DNA from: Bacillota bacterium
GTDB taxonomy: Bacteria > Bacillota_I > Bacilli_A > RF39 > UBA660
NCBI GenBank assembly: GCA_015059425.1
Contig: SVAM01000008.1
Location: forward strand, 1 to 64,000
Direction: 5' to 3'
DNA length: 64,000 nucleotides
The notes under the pieces were generated by a model that did no database searches, was not told the DNA's origin, and saw nothing but the letters and a program-made list of their open reading frames with translations. This document shows positions 17,909-26,319 of the stretch, one piece after another. The translations under genes and the position numbers were made by a program. The first letter of the stretch is position 1; the number at the start of each line of letters is the position of its first letter.

Positions 17909-18392
17909 ATCTATTATATGTATTATTATCAAATTCTGAATTATTTAATTTTCTTTCTACATCATCAATAGATTTTAAGCGAATATGCAATTCGAGTTTT
18001 TCATGTGCTAATAACATTTTTTTAACATTTAGGAATTTTCTTATAATTCCAGCCCCTAATTCTTGTTCAATATATTTAAGTGCACTATACTCATCTCTAA
18101 ATCCGCCGAAGTTTCCTGCATGAGCATTTTTTCTGTTTGATAAATTAATTACATCAGGACTAGTTACTGAATCAGGCATTTCTTCTCTAGTAAACGCACT
18201 AAAACCCGCTAATCTAAAAAATAATTCTAAATCTTCTAAATTATAATCGGTAACATAATGAAATACTAGAAATGGCAAAACGTTATGAACTCCTACTTTG
18301 CAATCAATGTTTTGAAATACATATTTACCTTTTTCTTTTAAGTCTCCCCAATTATCACCATACAAATTAAATATAAAATAATTATCTTGCAT
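17907..18392 (-). CDS. Conserved-looking cytoplasmic protein, function unknown
   Basis: Begins MQDNYFIFNLYGDNWGDLKEKGKYVF with GGGGGGAG just upstream; a longer frame would run through the promoter. About 161 residues, no membrane segment and no signal. An aromatic-rich N-terminal half (LPFLVFHYVTDYNLEDLELFFRLAGF) is followed by a polar region with NAHAGNFGGFRDEYSALKYIEQELGAG. It is a single-gene unit with its own consensus promoter and terminators on both sides. I do not recognise the family. Confidence 0.7.
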   Translation of the reverse strand: MQDNYFIFNLYGDNWGDLKEKGKYVFQNIDCKVGVHNVLPFLVFHYVTDYNLEDLELFFRLAGFSAFTREEMPDSVTSPDVINLSNRKNAHAGNFGGFRDEYSALKYIEQELGAGIIRKFLNVKKMLLAHEKLELHIRLKSIDDVERKLNNSEFDNNTYNR

Positions 18393-18435
18393 ATTTTCTC
18401 CCCCCTTATTCCAATAATCATTGGATTTGCTGAAT

Positions 18436-18464
18436 ATTCTATCATATAAGCTTATTTTTGTCAA
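18436..18464 (-). promoter_or_regulatory. Sigma-A promoter
   Basis: Consensus TTGACA, 17 bases, TAGAAT, about 45 bases before the start codon of the unknown protein at 17907-18392. Confidence 0.8.
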
Positions 18465-18476
18465 ATTAGTAATATT

Positions 18477-18500
18477 AGCATAAAAAAAGAGCTTATGCTC
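18477..18500 (-). terminator. Terminator of secG
   Basis: On the minus strand GAGC-ATAA-GCTC is followed by seven T; an outer AGCATAA/TTATGCT pairing is also possible. It lies directly after the secG stop. Confidence 0.75.
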
Positions 18501-18506
18501 CAATAT

Positions 18507-18725
18507 CTATTTTAAGAATAATACTAATGATATTACAAAGAATAAGATTCCTAGTACTAAAGTAAAACGACTTATAAATAACTCAAAGCCTCTTTCTTTC
18601 ATATTTTGGAATAATGCTTCATTTCCACCAGTTATGATTTTTCCACCATCACTAGCTTTGTTGCCTTGTAATAATACTACTGCTATTATTAAAATTGATA
18701 CTATTAATAAAATTGTTTCTAACAT
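18507..18725 (-). CDS. secG: Protein translocase subunit SecG
   Basis: 72-residue protein with two membrane segments (LETILLIVSILIIAVVLLQGN and FTLVLGILFFVISLVLFL). Between them is the short cytoplasmic loop with GGNEALFQ, typical of SecG (commonly GG...LFG). It is an accessory part of the SecYEG channel. The start giving MLETILL has AAGGA nine bases upstream; an ATG three codons earlier directly abuts that site and is less likely. Single-gene unit. Confidence 0.9.
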   Translation of the reverse strand: MLETILLIVSILIIAVVLLQGNKASDGGKIITGGNEALFQNMKERGFELFISRFTLVLGILFFVISLVLFLK

Positions 18726-18752
18726 CTTAATCATTCCTTTGTTTCGCTATGT

Positions 18753-18782
18753 ATTATAACATACTTTCTTTTATTAATGCAA
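18753..18782 (-). promoter_or_regulatory. Promoter of secG
   Basis: TTGCAT, 18 bases, TATAAT on the minus strand, ending 28 bases before the secG start. Confidence 0.6.
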
Positions 18783-18787
18783 TTATT

Positions 18788-19267
18788 TTATCTAGTTAAT
18801 TCTTCATTATTATTTAAATATGGGTTATATTTTATGTAATAATCACTATTTACCCATTCATAACCACATGATGCTGCCATATTTAAACTTTGAATGTTAT
18901 CATTAGCTATTTTCACTTTAATACTTTCTACTTGCAACTTGTTTTTAAAAATAAATTCCGATACTTCTTCTAAAATTTTTTTACCATATCCTTTGCCACG
19001 TTTATTTTTATCTACCGCTATACGTAGATAAACACTCTTTTCATCAACAATATAATTTCCTATATCTACAAAACCAAATAATTCATTGTTTTCTTCTAAA
19101 AAGTATGCTTGACCAAAAAATTCATCTTTTTTAGTATGTAATAATCCGGAACTAAATCCATGAAATCTTTTAATAATACTTTCATCTTTTATCAAACTTT
19201 TTAAAAATTCTAGATGTATAGGATTATTTTTATCAAAAGTTATTAAATCTATAGTATTTAATTTCAT
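18788..19267 (-). CDS. GNAT-family N-acetyltransferase
   Basis: Acetyl-CoA dependent transferase of about 159 residues. The acetyl-CoA pyrophosphate loop is visible as VDKNKRGKGYGKKILEEV (R/Q-x-x-G-x-G/A type), followed by KVKIANDNIQSLNMAASCGYEWV, the usual N-x-x-S-x-x-x-x-x-x-x-GF end. The start has GGTGAT four bases upstream; a GTG nine bases earlier lies inside that site. The substrate cannot be told. Confidence 0.87.
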   Translation of the reverse strand: MKLNTIDLITFDKNNPIHLEFLKSLIKDESIIKRFHGFSSGLLHTKKDEFFGQAYFLEENNELFGFVDIGNYIVDEKSVYLRIAVDKNKRGKGYGKKILEEVSEFIFKNKLQVESIKVKIANDNIQSLNMAASCGYEWVNSDYYIKYNPYLNNNEELTR

Positions 19268-19300
19268 TATAATCACCGTATTAATTATACTATAAATTAT

Positions 19301-20686
19301 TTAATTATCAAAAAAATCTTTCCACGGATCTACTCTTTTTAAACTTTTAATTGCATTTTTTATAGTTATTTCATTTGGTTTAATTTTATCTAATTCACTC
19401 CATTTTATTGGGAAAGATATAGGCGCATTTTCTCTTGCTCTTAATGAGTATGGCGCCACACTTGTTGAACCTCTTGTGTTTCTTACCCAGTCTATAAATA
19501 TTTTACCTTTTCTTTTATCTTTTCGCATATTACTTGTATATTTATCTGGCCACTTAGCTTCCATAAGTTTAGCAATATTTTTTGCTATACCCCTAAACTC
19601 TTCCCAACTAACACTTTCTTTTATAGGAACTACTATATGATAACCTTTTCCGCCACTGGTTTTTAAATATGATTTTAAATTAAACCCATCTAATATACTT
19701 TTTAAATCTTTAACTCCTTGTCTTAACTTTTTTAAATCTAATTTTTCATCAGGATCTAAATCAAATACCATTAAATCAGGTTTTTCTAGTTTTTTCACTT
19801 TACTTCCCCATATGTGAAACTCAATACTATTCATTTGAGCTTCTGCTAATAATCCGGTAACGTCTGTTATGTAATAATAATCTTCTTTTTTATTATTGTT
19901 ATTTTGTAGTTTAATCTCTTTAATACCTTTACTTTTTGTTTCTAAATGTTTTTTAAAGAATATATTCCCTTCAATACCTTCTGGACATCTAATGGTACTT
20001 ATAATTCTGTTTTCTAAAAATGGTAACATTCTATCTGCTACTTTTTCATAATATTTCAAAACATCTAATTTGGTAATTTTTGATTTTTTATAAATTAATT
20101 TAGTTGGATTAGTTATTTTAATTTTGGATAATATATTTTTAATATTTTTTTTCTTTTTTGTTCCTTTTTCTATTTCTTCCATGGTTCTGTTGGTTCTTAT
20201 ACTTTTATTAAACTCGTTTATATCTTCATATTCATAATATTCATCTTCTTCTTTTATTAATAACCAGTTGTCTTCTTTAAAATGAACTAAATTCCAACAT
20301 CCTTTTAATCTTTTACCTTTTAAAATAAATTTAAAAGAACCACTATTAAAATTTGGTTTAGTTACACTTTCCCAGTATCCTTCATCCCATAACATAACTG
20401 TACCTCCACCATACTCTCCCTTAGGTATTGTTCCTTCAAAATTACGATAATCTAACGGATGATCTTCAACTTGAACCGCTAGTCTTCTATCTTTTGAATT
20501 GTATGATGGCCCTTTAGGTACTGCGAAACTTTTTAATGCGCCATCATATTCTAATCTTAAATCATAATGGTCTCTTCTTGCTAAATGATGTTGGACTACA
20601 AATCTTAATTTTTTACCAGATTTTGCTTTTTTACCTATTGGTTCGCTCGTTTTATTAAAATCTCTTTTTGTATTATATTTCTTCAT
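19301..20686 (-). CDS. ligD: LigD-like protein: 3'-phosphoesterase plus primase-polymerase domains, no ligase domain
   Basis: Residues about 1-165 are the phosphoesterase (PE) domain: H33-H34...D39-H40-Y41-D42-LRLE and later DHPLDY, GTIPKGEYGGGTVMLWD. Residues about 195-461 are the polymerase (POL) domain, with DLDPD, SGGKGYHIVVP and SLRARENAPISFPI. These act in bacterial non-homologous end joining: PE trims 3' ends and POL adds nucleotides. The central ATP-dependent ligase domain of full LigD is absent, and no Ku gene is in the window, so ligation would need a separate protein. Promoter-like sequence precedes it. Confidence 0.9.
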   Translation of the reverse strand: MKKYNTKRDFNKTSEPIGKKAKSGKKLRFVVQHHLARRDHYDLRLEYDGALKSFAVPKGPSYNSKDRRLAVQVEDHPLDYRNFEGTIPKGEYGGGTVMLWDEGYWESVTKPNFNSGSFKFILKGKRLKGCWNLVHFKEDNWLLIKEEDEYYEYEDINEFNKSIRTNRTMEEIEKGTKKKKNIKNILSKIKITNPTKLIYKKSKITKLDVLKYYEKVADRMLPFLENRIISTIRCPEGIEGNIFFKKHLETKSKGIKEIKLQNNNNKKEDYYYITDVTGLLAEAQMNSIEFHIWGSKVKKLEKPDLMVFDLDPDEKLDLKKLRQGVKDLKSILDGFNLKSYLKTSGGKGYHIVVPIKESVSWEEFRGIAKNIAKLMEAKWPDKYTSNMRKDKRKGKIFIDWVRNTRGSTSVAPYSLRARENAPISFPIKWSELDKIKPNEITIKNAIKSLKRVDPWKDFFDN

Positions 20687-20730
20687 AATTACCTCTATTT
20701 ATAAAATGGCTAGTAGCTGTAATTATATAC

Positions 20731-20759
20731 AGAATAACTTTATGATGATTTTTAGTCAA
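20731..20759 (-). promoter_or_regulatory. Probable promoter of the LigD-like gene
   Basis: TTGACT, 17 bases, TATTCT on the minus strand, 45 bases before the start codon. No LexA-like box was found here. Confidence 0.5.
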
Positions 20760-20780
20760 ACGCTCTTTATTTTTTGTTTA

Positions 20781-21257
20781 TTATTTCTTATATTTAATAT
20801 AATCTATATTGTATCTATCTAAGTCTTCTATCTTAACGGTACCATATTTAAGTGCATTTTCTACTGTTTCTTCAAATCCACTTTCATATCTTACAATTAT
20901 ATATTTACTTTTAATACAACTATAAAAATACATATGATTTGCATCTTCATAAAAGCTTTCTAAAGCTTCGGCACACGCAAAATCTTTTTTATTTTTAGTA
21001 GTATCTACTATTTCTTTAACTGCTCCTATATCTGTCCTATCTATAGCACAAAAGAATTTAGTACCCTTTAGTTTTATTTGAGGAATTGAATACTCTCTAC
21101 AATTATATACATCGTAAAATAAACCTTTATATATATTATCATTTGTTTTTATTGCAAATATTGGCTTATTAAAATTAAAAATACATAATAAATCGATAAT
21201 TAAACATAACAACAATATTCCAATACTAGCTAATGTTATTATTATTCCTTTTTTCAT
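20781..21257 (-). CDS. Small signal-anchored protein, unknown function
   Basis: 158 residues: an N-terminal membrane anchor (IIITLASIGILLLCLIIDLLCIF), then an outer domain with several cysteines (YNCREY, KFFCAID, DFACAEAL, YSCIKS), possibly disulfide-linked. It lies 8 bases after the TSCPD-domain gene and is probably co-transcribed with it. The family is not recognised. Base composition is like the neighbours. Confidence 0.7.
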   Translation of the reverse strand: MKKGIIITLASIGILLLCLIIDLLCIFNFNKPIFAIKTNDNIYKGLFYDVYNCREYSIPQIKLKGTKFFCAIDRTDIGAVKEIVDTTKNKKDFACAEALESFYEDANHMYFYSCIKSKYIIVRYESGFEETVENALKYGTVKIEDLDRYNIDYIKYKK

Positions 21258-21265
21258 AATACTCC

Positions 21266-21529
21266 TTAATACATAGGTCTATTTTTATCATAGGCTTCTC
21301 TTACTGCTTTTGCAAGCTCATTAGCACACGAAGTGTCTTTAAACCCACATTTAATATCTTTTAATTTTGTTTCTATTTCTTCTACAGTCATCCCATTTAC
21401 TAATTTAGATATTGCGAGTAAATTGCCTGGACAGCCTCCAGTAAATTCGATATTGGTTATTATGTTATTTTTTATATCAAATGAAATAACTTTAGAACAT
21501 GTACCTGTAGTAGTATAGATATATTTCAT
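21266..21529 (-). CDS. TSCPD-domain protein (TIGR03905 type)
   Basis: 87-residue protein. It opens YIYTTTGTCSKVISFDI, then IEFTGGCPGNLLAISKLVNGM and CGFKDTSCANELAKAV, matching the stand-alone TSCPD family in which the conserved cysteines may bind metal or nucleotide. The same domain occurs at the end of some B12-dependent ribonucleotide reductases. The stand-alone protein has no settled function. Own promoter (TTGACA/TAGAAT) upstream. Confidence 0.85.
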   Translation of the reverse strand: MKYIYTTTGTCSKVISFDIKNNIITNIEFTGGCPGNLLAISKLVNGMTVEEIETKLKDIKCGFKDTSCANELAKAVREAYDKNRPMY

Positions 21530-21549
21530 ATTTATCTTCTCCTAACTCA

Positions 21550-21578
21550 ATTCTAGTTATTTTTAAAATTATTGTCAA
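21550..21578 (-). promoter_or_regulatory. Sigma-A promoter of the TSCPD gene
   Basis: Consensus TTGACA, 17 bases, TAGAAT on the minus strand, 20 bases before the start codon. Confidence 0.78.
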
Positions 21579-21599
21579 TATAAAAGATTAATATTTCTA

Positions 21600-22664
21600 T
21601 TAACCTTTTAAACTAAATGATTCATTAATTATTAGAGTACTATATATAAATAATACATCTTGATTTTTAAATTCTATATAATTTTTAATATTATCACTAT
21701 TTATATATCTATTGTCTATCACTGTTATTCTAGAATAATATGGTATTAATAATGGAGATATACTACTTCCAAAAGAATCTCTAAATATTACTAATTCTTT
21801 ATTTGTTGATGCTTCATTATTTATTATTTCAATAAGCGCACTAGCGCCATCTAAATATACTTCATAAGCATCAAATGAATCTAATTTATTTTTATTATAT
21901 ACCTTATTAAGTTCTTTATTTTCTAAATATTTAACCTCTGCATTATCAATGATTTCGTTAGTTAAATATTTTAATTTTTCAGGACTCCTATTAATTGCAG
22001 ATTCGCCATAATAAACACCATAGAATTTATCATATACGTGCTTTTGATACTCTATTTTTTTATACTCAAAATTCATTTTATCGCTTAATCTTTTAATAAC
22101 TTTTTCTAGTTTTTCTTGTTTCCAATGAGTATCTGTTTCATAATAATCTTTTAATTCCATTAAATCTTTGATATCTATATTATTTATATCCAAATTACTA
22201 ATTTCATTATATATATAATCATAATCAATATTTAAAAAATGTTTATCTTTTATATAATAATTTTTGTCAGGAATAATCATCATATATATATTGTTTTCTT
22301 CTTGTAATAAACCTTTAATTTTGTTGGTTTTGTTTATAAAATTTGATATAGATTTATAGTTTGTTGGATAATTAGATTTAAATATGTAGCTATTTTTTAA
22401 ATAAATATCATTATTTTCTAATTTATTTAGCACTTTATAACTAAAGTTAGCTTTAATACTTCTAAATGTATTACGAAGTGGGAAATGATCTAATAAATAT
22501 TCATCTAATTCTTTTATATATTCACCACTTAGTTCAAATTCTGGAAAAGTAGCTAGATATCTTCTTTCGCTATAACTCATTTCTTGGTCTTTAATTATAA
22601 TGTGTGTTATACTAAATAATAATAAGTAACTTATAAATATTATAACTGTTATTTTATCTTTCAT
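21600..22664 (-). CDS. DHHW/AlgX-like SGNH protein for polysaccharide O-acylation
   Basis: One N-terminal membrane anchor, then an outer SGNH-like domain. It carries the DHHW-type motif TDTHW (residues 177-181) and the nucleophile region RDSFGSS (295-301). ERRYLATFPEF near the N-terminus and LLDHFPLRNTF are also typical. The family works outside the membrane with an MBOAT partner, which is the preceding gene, to put acyl (usually acetyl) groups on a surface glycan. Last gene of a lipoprotein-MBOAT-DHHW unit. Confidence 0.82.
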   Translation of the reverse strand: MKDKITVIIFISYLLLFSITHIIIKDQEMSYSERRYLATFPEFELSGEYIKELDEYLLDHFPLRNTFRSIKANFSYKVLNKLENNDIYLKNSYIFKSNYPTNYKSISNFINKTNKIKGLLQEENNIYMMIIPDKNYYIKDKHFLNIDYDYIYNEISNLDINNIDIKDLMELKDYYETDTHWKQEKLEKVIKRLSDKMNFEYKKIEYQKHVYDKFYGVYYGESAINRSPEKLKYLTNEIIDNAEVKYLENKELNKVYNKNKLDSFDAYEVYLDGASALIEIINNEASTNKELVIFRDSFGSSISPLLIPYYSRITVIDNRYINSDNIKNYIEFKNQDVLFIYSTLIINESFSLKG

Positions 22665-22672
22665 ACTCTCTC

Positions 22673-24052
22673 CTAAAATCTAAAATATAAGAATGGATTA
22701 AATGATGCATCTATTAAATATGCTGTACATAATGTTAATAAAATTATGTATGTAACTGGTTCTAATACATTTATTATCACATTTAATTTTGTATTTCTTA
22801 TTTTTTTTATTGTATTTTTTAGTAATGGGGTAGAACTTATAATAGCTATTATAAATATTACTAAATAATCTCTTATATAATAAATTGTTTCTTTGTTTAT
22901 AACTGGAATATTATTCATATAAAACATATTTTTTAAGTTTAAGAATATTTCATTAAGCGTTAAACTATTAAAAATCATAAAACTTATTATTATTAAAATT
23001 GATGTATAAATGTATTTTAATATCTTTGTTTTATCTAGATGTTTTTTTAGTAATAGTTTTTCTATAATTAGGATTACTCCAAAATAAACTCCCCATAATA
23101 TGAAGTTCCAACTTGCTCCATGCCAAAAACCAGTTAAGAACCACACTACAAATATATTTCTAATCCATTTTAACATACTTACTATATTACCTCCTAAAGG
23201 TATATATACATAGTCTTTAAACCAACTTGATAGTGATATATGCCATCTACGCCAAAAGTCTGTGATAGAGTTTGCTATTAATGGATAATTAAAGTTTTCT
23301 AAGAACCTGAAACCGAACATTAACCCTAATCCTATAGCCATATCACTATATCCTGAAAAATCAAAATATATTTGAAGTGTGTAAGCAATTGGTTTTAGCC
23401 AAGCGGATATTAATGTTTCTTCAATAATTAATCCAGTAAATTCTCCTAGAACATTTGCTATTAATACTTTTTTTGATAAGCCTATTACAAATCTTTTTAT
23501 TCCCTCACTAAACTTACTAAAACTTGTAGTGCGCTTAGTAAGTTCATTTTTAATGTCACTATATCTAACTATAGGGCCTGCGATAAGTTGAGGAAATAAT
23601 GTTAAATATGTCATAAACTCTATTATATTTTTGGCTGGTTCATGTTTTTTATTATAAACATCTATTACATAACCTAAAGCTTGAAAAGTATAAAAACTTA
23701 TTCCAATAGGCATTACTATATACATAAATGGTATACTTGTATTAAAAATATTATTTATATTAGCGATAAAAAAATCAGTATATTTAAATAATAATAAACT
23801 TCCTATGTTATATATAATTGCTATTATTAATAATACTTTTTTGTATTTGTTTTTTGATATTAATTTACTTAAATAATAGTTTATAATTGAAGATAAAATT
23901 AATATTATTATGTATTTGGGTTCACCTAAAAAATAAAATAATAAGCTAAATATTAATAGAATTATATTTTTAAATTTACTAGGCACTATAAAGTAAGTTA
24001 TTAATAGTAATGGTAAAAAATAATATATAAATGTTATACTTGAAAATAGCAT
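22673..24052 (-). CDS. MBOAT-family O-acyltransferase
   Basis: Polytopic membrane protein of 459 residues. It has the family motifs SFYTFQALGYVIDVY, YFDFSGYSDMAIGLG, NFNYPLIANSITDFWRRWHISLS and the catalytic histidine in TGFWHGASWNFILWG. It passes acyl groups across the membrane for O-acylation of an exported polysaccharide or cell-wall glycan (AlgI/PatA/DltB relatives). The DHHW partner follows 8 bases later. The cognate glycan may be the one encoded at the left of the window, but nothing in the sequence proves this. Confidence 0.92.
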   Translation of the reverse strand: MLFSSITFIYYFLPLLLITYFIVPSKFKNIILLIFSLLFYFLGEPKYIIILILSSIINYYLSKLISKNKYKKVLLIIAIIYNIGSLLLFKYTDFFIANINNIFNTSIPFMYIVMPIGISFYTFQALGYVIDVYNKKHEPAKNIIEFMTYLTLFPQLIAGPIVRYSDIKNELTKRTTSFSKFSEGIKRFVIGLSKKVLIANVLGEFTGLIIEETLISAWLKPIAYTLQIYFDFSGYSDMAIGLGLMFGFRFLENFNYPLIANSITDFWRRWHISLSSWFKDYVYIPLGGNIVSMLKWIRNIFVVWFLTGFWHGASWNFILWGVYFGVILIIEKLLLKKHLDKTKILKYIYTSILIIISFMIFNSLTLNEIFLNLKNMFYMNNIPVINKETIYYIRDYLVIFIIAIISSTPLLKNTIKKIRNTKLNVIINVLEPVTYIILLTLCTAYLIDASFNPFLYFRF

Positions 24053-24086
24053 AAAAACCTCCTAAAGAAAAAGACTTTAATAAGCC

Positions 24087-24551
24087 TTATAAATTTTTAA
24101 ATGATTCTTCTAATTTTTCTCTAGTAGCACTATTTTCAACTAAAATTAATACTACTAAATCCCCTTTATTTTCAACAATTACATCTTTTTCTTCAACGCC
24201 AACACAAACCCATTTTCTTGGATTAATACTTTCTTTAATTTTTGTTTTTATAGCTTCTATATCAGCATTATCTTTTGTTCTTAATAATACCACAGAATGA
24301 GCAATAGAACCTACTGCTGATTCACTTGCTAAAGCTTCTTTGTATTCAATATCTGCAGTTCCTAAATAATACTCAATATTTTCATTATTTACCTCAGTAT
24401 TTGTTAACATCATTGGTTTTTCTTCATCACTGACACTTGCATATACTTTAGTCATTAATTCCTCTAACGTTCCTTCTACATTTTTTGCTTTTTTTCCACA
24501 TCCTGTTACTAATAATAAACAAATAATTAAAAATAAACTTATCTTTTTCAT
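24087..24551 (-). CDS. Lipoprotein, DUF4358-like, linked to the MBOAT unit
   Basis: A lipoprotein signal with the box LLVTGC (cysteine 18) followed by about 135 residues, including VEGTLEELMTKVYASV, a conserved Y-x-G stretch and a tail with VVLILVENS. It resembles short lipoproteins called DUF4358 that accompany MBOAT/DHHW genes in Firmicutes; that family call is from memory of the pattern and is moderate. It should sit on the outer membrane face and help the acylation complex. AAAGGAAGG is upstream. Confidence 0.75.
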   Translation of the reverse strand: MKKISLFLIICLLLVTGCGKKAKNVEGTLEELMTKVYASVSDEEKPMMLTNTEVNNENIEYYLGTADIEYKEALASESAVGSIAHSVVLLRTKDNADIEAIKTKIKESINPRKWVCVGVEEKDVIVENKGDLVVLILVENSATREKLEESFKNL

Positions 24552-24582
24552 TTTTCTTTACCTTCCTTTATTTTCCTTATAT

Positions 24583-24611
24583 ACTTTATCATGGATAATA
24601 TACTATGTCAA
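24583..24611 (-). promoter_or_regulatory. Promoter of the O-acylation operon
   Basis: Consensus TTGACA, 17 bases, TAAAGT on the minus strand, 31 bases before the lipoprotein start. Confidence 0.75.
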
Positions 24612-24629
24612 TTTTATTTTTAATACAGA

Positions 24630-24667
24630 AAAAAAGTCTAACTTTCTATATGAAAATTAGACTTTTA
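24630..24667 (-). terminator. Terminator after tRNA-His
   Basis: AAAAGTCTAA and TTAGACTTTT form a 10-bp stem with a 15-base loop, followed on the minus strand by a T run. Confidence 0.75.
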
Positions 24668-24677
24668 TATCTTATAA

Positions 24678-24754
24678 TGGGGCGAAATATGGGATTCGAA
24701 CCCATGCATAACAGAGCCACAATCTGCCGTGTTAACCCCTTCACCAATTCCGCC
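24678..24754 (-). tRNA. tRNA-His (GTG)
   Basis: 77-nt cloverleaf read from the minus strand. The anticodon loop TTGTGGC gives GTG. The 5' end has the extra G(-1) opposite C73, the identity mark of tRNA-His, and the 7-bp acceptor stem has one G-U pair. The T arm is ATGGG-TTCGAAT-CCCAT. The 3' CCA is encoded in the DNA. Own promoter and terminator; it is not part of a tRNA cluster. Confidence 0.96.
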
Positions 24755-24775
24755 ATATTGCTTTAAAGCAATATT

Positions 24776-24804
24776 AGAATATCAAATATTTTAATAAAAA
24801 TCAA
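24776..24804 (-). promoter_or_regulatory. Promoter of tRNA-His
   Basis: TTGATT, 17 bases, TATTCT on the minus strand, about 22 bases before the mature 5' end. Confidence 0.65.
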
Positions 24805-24845
24805 GTTTTTTATACATGAATACACTTTTTTGACTTATATTAATT

Positions 24846-26297
24846 ATGATGGATATGAAAAATTATAGTTTATGGTTAGAAAACAATAAAACTAAAAGTT
24901 GTAAAAAAATTGATAAAGATTTAAACGTCGATGTTTTAATTGTGGGTGGAGGTATAACCGGATTATCTACTTTATATCATTTAAAAGATAGTGGTTTAAA
25001 TACTATTTTAGTTGAAAGAAACGTTTGTGGACAAGGAGTAACTAGTAGAAGTACTGCGAAAATAACTTATTTACAACAAAATATTTATATGAATATTAGA
25101 AATTATGATACAGAAGTTGCAGTTAAATACTTAAAAAGTCAAATAGATGCAGTAAAGTTATTAACTGGTATTATAAAAAAAGAAAATATTAATTGTGATT
25201 TAAAACGTGTTGATTCTTATATTTTTACTAATAAAAACTCTAATATTGAAAAAATTAAAGAAGAAAATACTTTTTTAAATTCCTTAGGAGTAAAAACAGA
25301 AGTATTAACTAATGTACCTTTTAATGAAAAAATAAAACTTTCTTTAAAAGTAAGTGATACTTATGTATTTCATCCTTTAAAATATATTTATCACTTGAAA
25401 AATAAATTTTATGATTCTATATATGAAGATTCTAAAGTAATAGATGTAGATAAAAAGAAAGATTATTATATTTGTAACGTAAATGGCTATAAAGTAAAAG
25501 CAAAATATATTGTTATTGCTACTCATTATCCATACTTTTTGTTGCCATTTATGCTACCTATGAAAAGTCATATTGAAACTTCTTATATAGGCGTAAAAAA
25601 AAACAAAGAATACTTAAATATAAGCGCTATAAATATTGATAAACCTACTATATCTTTAAGATATCATTCTGATGATAAAAATAACTATTTAATATATTTA
25701 TATAATAGTTATAAGTCTGCTAATATTAAGAGTATTAAAAGTAATTTTGATAAATTAAATAAAAAGTATAAATTTAATTATATTTGGAGTAATAAAGATA
25801 TTATATCAAATGATTATATTCCTTTTATAGGTAGTACTGATATTAATTATGATACATTCTTTATAGCATGTGGTTACAATACTTGGGGAATCTCTAATGG
25901 TACTTTAGCAGGAAAAATAATAAGTGATATTATCTTAAAAAATAATAATCCTTATATAGATTTGTTTAATCCTTATAGAAAAGTAAATATTAGTAAATTA
26001 TTTAGATTCCCAGTAGATTTAACTTGTAATATAAAAGCAATAATTAAGAGTACTAAAAATAATGTTAATAATTCTAAAGTTATCTACAAAAAAATAGATA
26101 ATAAAGATGTTGCAATATATATAGATAATAAAGGTAAAGAACATATTGTTCTAAATAAATGTCCTCATATGAAGTGTGGGTTAGTATTTAATGATGTTGA
26201 AAAAACTTGGGATTGTTTATGTCATGGTTCAAGATTTGATATTGATGGCAAATGTATAGAAGGACCAAGTAACCATAATATTGCATTTAAAAAGTGA
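24846..26297 (+). CDS. FAD-dependent oxidoreductase with C-terminal Rieske [2Fe-2S] domain
   Basis: The N-terminal FAD/NAD fold has VDVLIVGGGITGLSTLYHL and an acidic strand end TILVER. The body resembles DAO-type (glycine/D-amino-acid oxidase-like) dehydrogenases. The last 50 residues are a Rieske domain with C439-x-H441 and C457-x2-H460, the four 2Fe-2S ligands. The architecture matches the YhfW-like family found in Firmicutes. The substrate is unknown. There is no SD upstream of any of the three in-frame ATGs, and a TATATT lies only five bases before the first, so the mRNA may be leaderless. UGA is its stop codon. Confidence 0.87.
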   Translation: MMDMKNYSLWLENNKTKSCKKIDKDLNVDVLIVGGGITGLSTLYHLKDSGLNTILVERNVCGQGVTSRSTAKITYLQQNIYMNIRNYDTEVAVKYLKSQIDAVKLLTGIIKKENINCDLKRVDSYIFTNKNSNIEKIKEENTFLNSLGVKTEVLTNVPFNEKIKLSLKVSDTYVFHPLKYIYHLKNKFYDSIYEDSKVIDVDKKKDYYICNVNGYKVKAKYIVIATHYPYFLLPFMLPMKSHIETSYIGVKKNKEYLNISAINIDKPTISLRYHSDDKNNYLIYLYNSYKSANIKSIKSNFDKLNKKYKFNYIWSNKDIISNDYIPFIGSTDINYDTFFIACGYNTWGISNGTLAGKIISDIILKNNNPYIDLFNPYRKVNISKLFRFPVDLTCNIKAIIKSTKNNVNNSKVIYKKIDNKDVAIYIDNKGKEHIVLNKCPHMKCGLVFNDVEKTWDCLCHGSRFDIDGKCIEGPSNHNIAFKK

Positions 26298-26319
26298 GTT
26301 TGTTTGACTCACTATTTTA
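26291..26319. terminator. Bidirectional terminator
   Basis: AGTGAGT pairs with ACTCACT around TTGTTTG, between the convergent Rieske and dehydrogenase genes. T-rich on the plus side and A-rich before it. Confidence 0.6.

Noticed and set aside
20687-20780. SOS box upstream of the LigD-like gene
   Set aside because: No CGAAC-n4-GTTYC-like sequence is present; only a moderate sigma-A promoter is seen.
24068-24090. Attenuator between the lipoprotein and MBOAT genes
   Set aside because: An imperfect AAGGCTT/AAGTCTT hairpin followed by T exists, but with a mismatch in seven pairs it is too weak to call.
24678-24754. Alternative tRNA reading with the 5' end one base later and no encoded CCA
   Set aside because: The GTG anticodon with G(-1):C73 pairing and an encoded CCA gives a better and complete tRNA-His.
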